Source: Heterostelium multicystogenum (Eukaryota; Evosea; Eumycetozoa; Acytosteliales; Acytosteliaceae). Taken from it: a stretch of 64,000 nt of DNA. The translations under genes were made by a program, and so were the position numbers. Within the stretch, counting starts at the first letter, position 1; each line of letters opens with the position of its first letter. The DNA is taken from assembly GCA_003667245.1 (NCBI GenBank), contig RCNN01000123.1:1-64000 (forward strand). The letters run 5' to 3'. Below are positions 61,371-64,000 of the stretch, piece by piece. A model generated the notes under the pieces. The model did not search any database. It had not been told where the DNA came from and saw nothing but the letters and a program-made list of their open reading frames with translations.

Positions 61371-61664
61371 ATTTCTGTAGCTATCCGAACTACCATGTCC
61401 AAACCAATTATAAAAATAACCCTTTTATAAGTTAGATGTAAATCTATCTTTTCGTTTTTCCAACACAATCGAATATAACCAACGATATTACTTGTACATG
61501 TACATAGTAAATAAAAAAATTATTGTTTAACAATATCTTATGTCTTTAGTATTACATTTATTTATGTTACTCAATTTTCACAGATTTCATCTCAATCTAT
61601 ACAGGTACCAGTGCTGTCATTTGTTCAAATACATAAAAGATCAATGGAGAATGAAGATATTTAT
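61371..61664. terminator. Convergent 3' spacer
   Basis: About 290 bp between two convergent genes. AATAAAAAAATTATTG at about 61508-61525 can act as a polyadenylation signal for the saposin-like gene. Confidence 0.4.
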
Positions 61665-62171
61665 TTAGAAATTAGTTGGAAGACCCCAACTATTGCAAAT
61701 GGTCTTGTTGAAAGTATGTCCATTAAAATTTGGTCCAATATCCAAAGATCTTGTTTCTCCTAGTCCAATGTACATGAACGCTACTTCATCAATGAGAGAT
61801 TTTGCCCATTCATAGGGTTGTTTCTGATCACTATTAATGATAGTACCAATATAAGCATACTGAAGACCTTGAAAGTTTTTTTGAAAATAATTAGGCATGA
61901 ACAATGATTTGGGAGGTTCTTTATCAAGGCATATTTCCATTTTGACACCAATTAGGACTTCATTAGTTGTTGCACCAGATACATCTACAACAAGAAATTG
62001 ATGTTGGAAATTCTTATTGTCTGGTTCAACGAAACTTCCTATCAAACTATTTTGTTCTTTAACGATGTAGACCATACCTGCTTTTTCTTTGTCTACAACA
62101 TGAGTTGTATTTCTAATGAGTGGAATAATATTCATTCCTTTATGCTCTCTTTCATATTCTGATTCTTCCAT
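61665..62171 (-). CDS. Unidentified 168-residue protein
   Basis: A clean single ORF that I do not recognise. It starts MEESEYEREHKGMNIIPLIR, has HQFLVVDVSGATTNEVLIGV in the middle, then PPKSLFMPNYFQKNFQGLQY, YIGLGETRSLDIGPNF and a C-terminus CNSWGLPTNF. There is no signal peptide, no membrane helix and few Cys. The strand-turn-strand texture suggests a compact beta-rich fold. It is flanked by AT-rich spacers. Coding is supported by its length relative to the AT-rich background and the balanced composition, not by homology. Confidence 0.6.
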   Translation of the reverse strand: MEESEYEREHKGMNIIPLIRNTTHVVDKEKAGMVYIVKEQNSLIGSFVEPDNKNFQHQFLVVDVSGATTNEVLIGVKMEICLDKEPPKSLFMPNYFQKNFQGLQYAYIGTIINSDQKQPYEWAKSLIDEVAFMYIGLGETRSLDIGPNFNGHTFNKTICNSWGLPTNF

Positions 62172-62915
62172 ATATTCTTTTTTTTATTTACAAATACTAA
62201 TGATTGGTTTCTAAATGAATGAAGTATTGTATTTATAAAGTAAAACCTTTATTATTTCGTATTATTTGTATTCAAAAATCATTTTCTACCTATTTGCAGG
62301 AATGAATATCAAATTGTATTAAATTGTTCAATGGTGGCAAAATAAAGTAACAAATTTCATCATTCACAATGAACTTAAATATTTTTTTAAGTTAAAACTT
62401 CACCTTTTCACTCCCAAAGAAATCAAATTTGATACCTGTGTGGAATCATTGGGATTGATTAAAAACAAAATGAAGTTGGCAATATTCATGTAATAACAGA
62501 TCCTTGATGTCATTTTTAGTAAAATAAATAGATGAGTTAGTACAGATCTTTTTACATCAAATTCCTATGAAAACACAAAATTGTAATAGCAATACAACAT
62601 TGAGAGGTCATACATTATCCCCTTCCAAGTTATCATTTGTTATTCTCTTAATAAAAGAATCAAAGTCAATTGACCTTAAAGAATATTAATCTATTATAAT
62701 TTTATAAATCAAATTACAGTGAATTAATTATACCATTGAATTTATCTTTCTTTGATTGTATACATCAAATTTGTTGATTTATAATTTGATTTGGACTTCT
62801 TGATTTTTTACTAGAATTGTTTGTGGTGAACAAACCCCAATGAGGCAAAAATAACACAAAAAAATAAAGAGCATGGATTTGAAAGAATAAAAGTTATCTA
62901 CTACTTTGAATAAAT
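62172..62915. promoter_or_regulatory. Divergent intergenic region
   Basis: About 740 bp between the unidentified minus gene and the F-box-like plus gene; nothing coding seen. A minus ORF at 62779-62964 overlaps the start of the F-box gene and is not called. Confidence 0.45.
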
Positions 62916-64000
62916 ATGGCAAACAATAACAATAATAATTATAGCCGATTTCAACTACAATCACTGTTGCAGCACAATATCATTGATCTTATTATAGGAA
63001 ATCGATTGCTTCCAACATCACATTTATTAGATTTATACTGTGGATCGGTGCAAATAAAGAGAGATATCCTCGACTATACATTGGTTTGCAGAGAATGGTT
63101 TAATTACATTTCAAAGAAACATTGCACTCATTTTATGCTGTCTTTCGACAATAGATCATATTACGCTAAATTAAATCAACCGATGATAGAGATACAATGT
63201 AATGGCCTCTCATTGGAGCACTCACTCTTAACTTTAACAACATCAGCCATCTGTACATAAATGAAATATATAGCCAAGGAACGATAAATCAATGCTTTGA
63301 GTTCATTTCAAAATTTAACAATGGTAGCAACGATCTGCAATGTTTACACATTGCAACTAGTAGAGTAGAACTACTCAGGAAGATCATCAACACTTTCAAC
63401 ATGCTCAAGATTCATCTCTATCTTGATGGCTCAATTCTATACACTAATAGTTCAATCAAAGATATCGATGGTTCAGTGGTTGAGTCGGTGGAGCTTAGAA
63501 CAGAAAGTCTGTCAAACGATGGGTCATATGAAGAAGGATACGAATTTGACTTCTCGCCAATTGAAAGATGGAGAGTAAATAAGCTCTATTTTGAATATGA
63601 GAGTGGTGGTCACAGCAGCAGCACAATGCATCTTCGATATTCTGAGCTATTCAAGATCAAATCGCTGAAATCAGTCTCAATAGGCTTGGAAGATTATGTA
63701 GATGTCAATGAACTGAAGTTGGTTGTCAATGATAGTATTGAATCATTTAAATCATCAGCAATTCTTGGGTTGTTTGGATATCATATCGATGAACAGATTC
63801 TTGATCCTTGCAGATGTACATATGGAGATATTGATGATTACACAACACTCATTGCAAACAACAATCAAATCAATGAATGGTCGGAATTCTGCGATAGACT
63901 TTCAAGCAACAAAACTTTGAAGAAGCTTAAGCTCTACAACTTTTGCAGTAATCACAAGATACGAAATGAATCGATACTTAACATTGTATCGGACCACTTT
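62916..64000 (+). CDS. F-box-like protein, 3' end beyond the window
   Basis: ATG 62916 starts MANNNNNNYSRFQLQSLLQH, then IIDLIIGNRLL and LDYTLVCREWFNYISKKHC, which is the F-box second-helix pattern common in dictyostelid F-box proteins. A one-base shift near 63255 changes the frame; the body continues NEIYSQGTINQCFEFISKFN, LQCLHIATSRVELLRKI, SIKDIDGSVVESVELRTESL, RYSELFKIKSLKSVSIGLED, NKTLKKLKLYNFCSNH. A later shift near 63720 is not needed if this frame is followed. Loose Leu-rich units follow the F-box. The gene runs off the right edge. Likely SCF ubiquitin-ligase adaptor; substrate unknown. Confidence 0.65.

Overview
The window looks like nuclear DNA of a dictyostelid social amoeba. Support from the sequence: AT-rich DNA with very AT-rich spacers; short (about 65-115 bp) GT...AG introns; runs of Asn, Gln, Ser and Thr codons inside proteins; and amoeba-expanded families (ankyrin-like repeats with an NRTEGC signature, F-box/LRR-like proteins, B-box/kelch proteins, Cys-rich secreted proteins, saposin-like proteins). 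The bases are less AT-biased than in D. discoideum, so a Heterostelium- or Cavenderia-like lineage is my guess, not a demonstrated assignment.

Layout. 1-8.8 kb is all minus strand: the 5' part of a P4-type flippase (cut by the window edge), SBDS, MAEA/GID9, a Cys-rich secreted protein and an RPA1-like OB-fold protein. 9.4-17.8 kb is plus strand: an F-box/LRR-like protein, an ankyrin-like protein, a secreted beta-helix protein and a B-box/kelch protein. A minus-strand kelch paralogue converges on the last of these. 19-31 kb holds a p31comet (MAD2-binding) homologue, a DUF218-methyltransferase fusion, WDR20, a kinesin-1 heavy chain and a long non-coding stretch. 31-43 kb holds a cathepsin-type protease and an accessory cluster: an ankyrin protein, a CLU-like protein, an LRR protein and two minus-strand ankyrin proteins. 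43-51 kb is nuclear-function rich: a BRD8-like bromodomain protein, a Gdown1-like protein, and the primase large subunit in a head-to-head pair with GINS subunit PSF3. 52-64 kb holds a LIM protein, an Mdm31/32-like protein, alpha-galactosidase, a DCC-family protein, a saposin-like secreted protein, an unidentified ORF and the start of another F-box-like gene.

Two themes cut across the window. First, many conserved genes (SBDS, MAEA, primase, cathepsin, saposin and others) are broken by single-base shifts, often in homopolymers, while the reading continues perfectly in another frame. Uncorrected consensus errors explain this better than mass pseudogenisation, so gene spans below run through such breaks. 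Second, the same short inverted-repeat element occurs at 19.04 and 43.28 kb, each time inside a divergent promoter region; this is the best candidate for something undescribed. No rRNA, tRNA, CRISPR array or retroelement was recognised. The genes are mostly single eukaryotic units, not operons; the only functional pairing I can argue for is PRIM2/PSF3.
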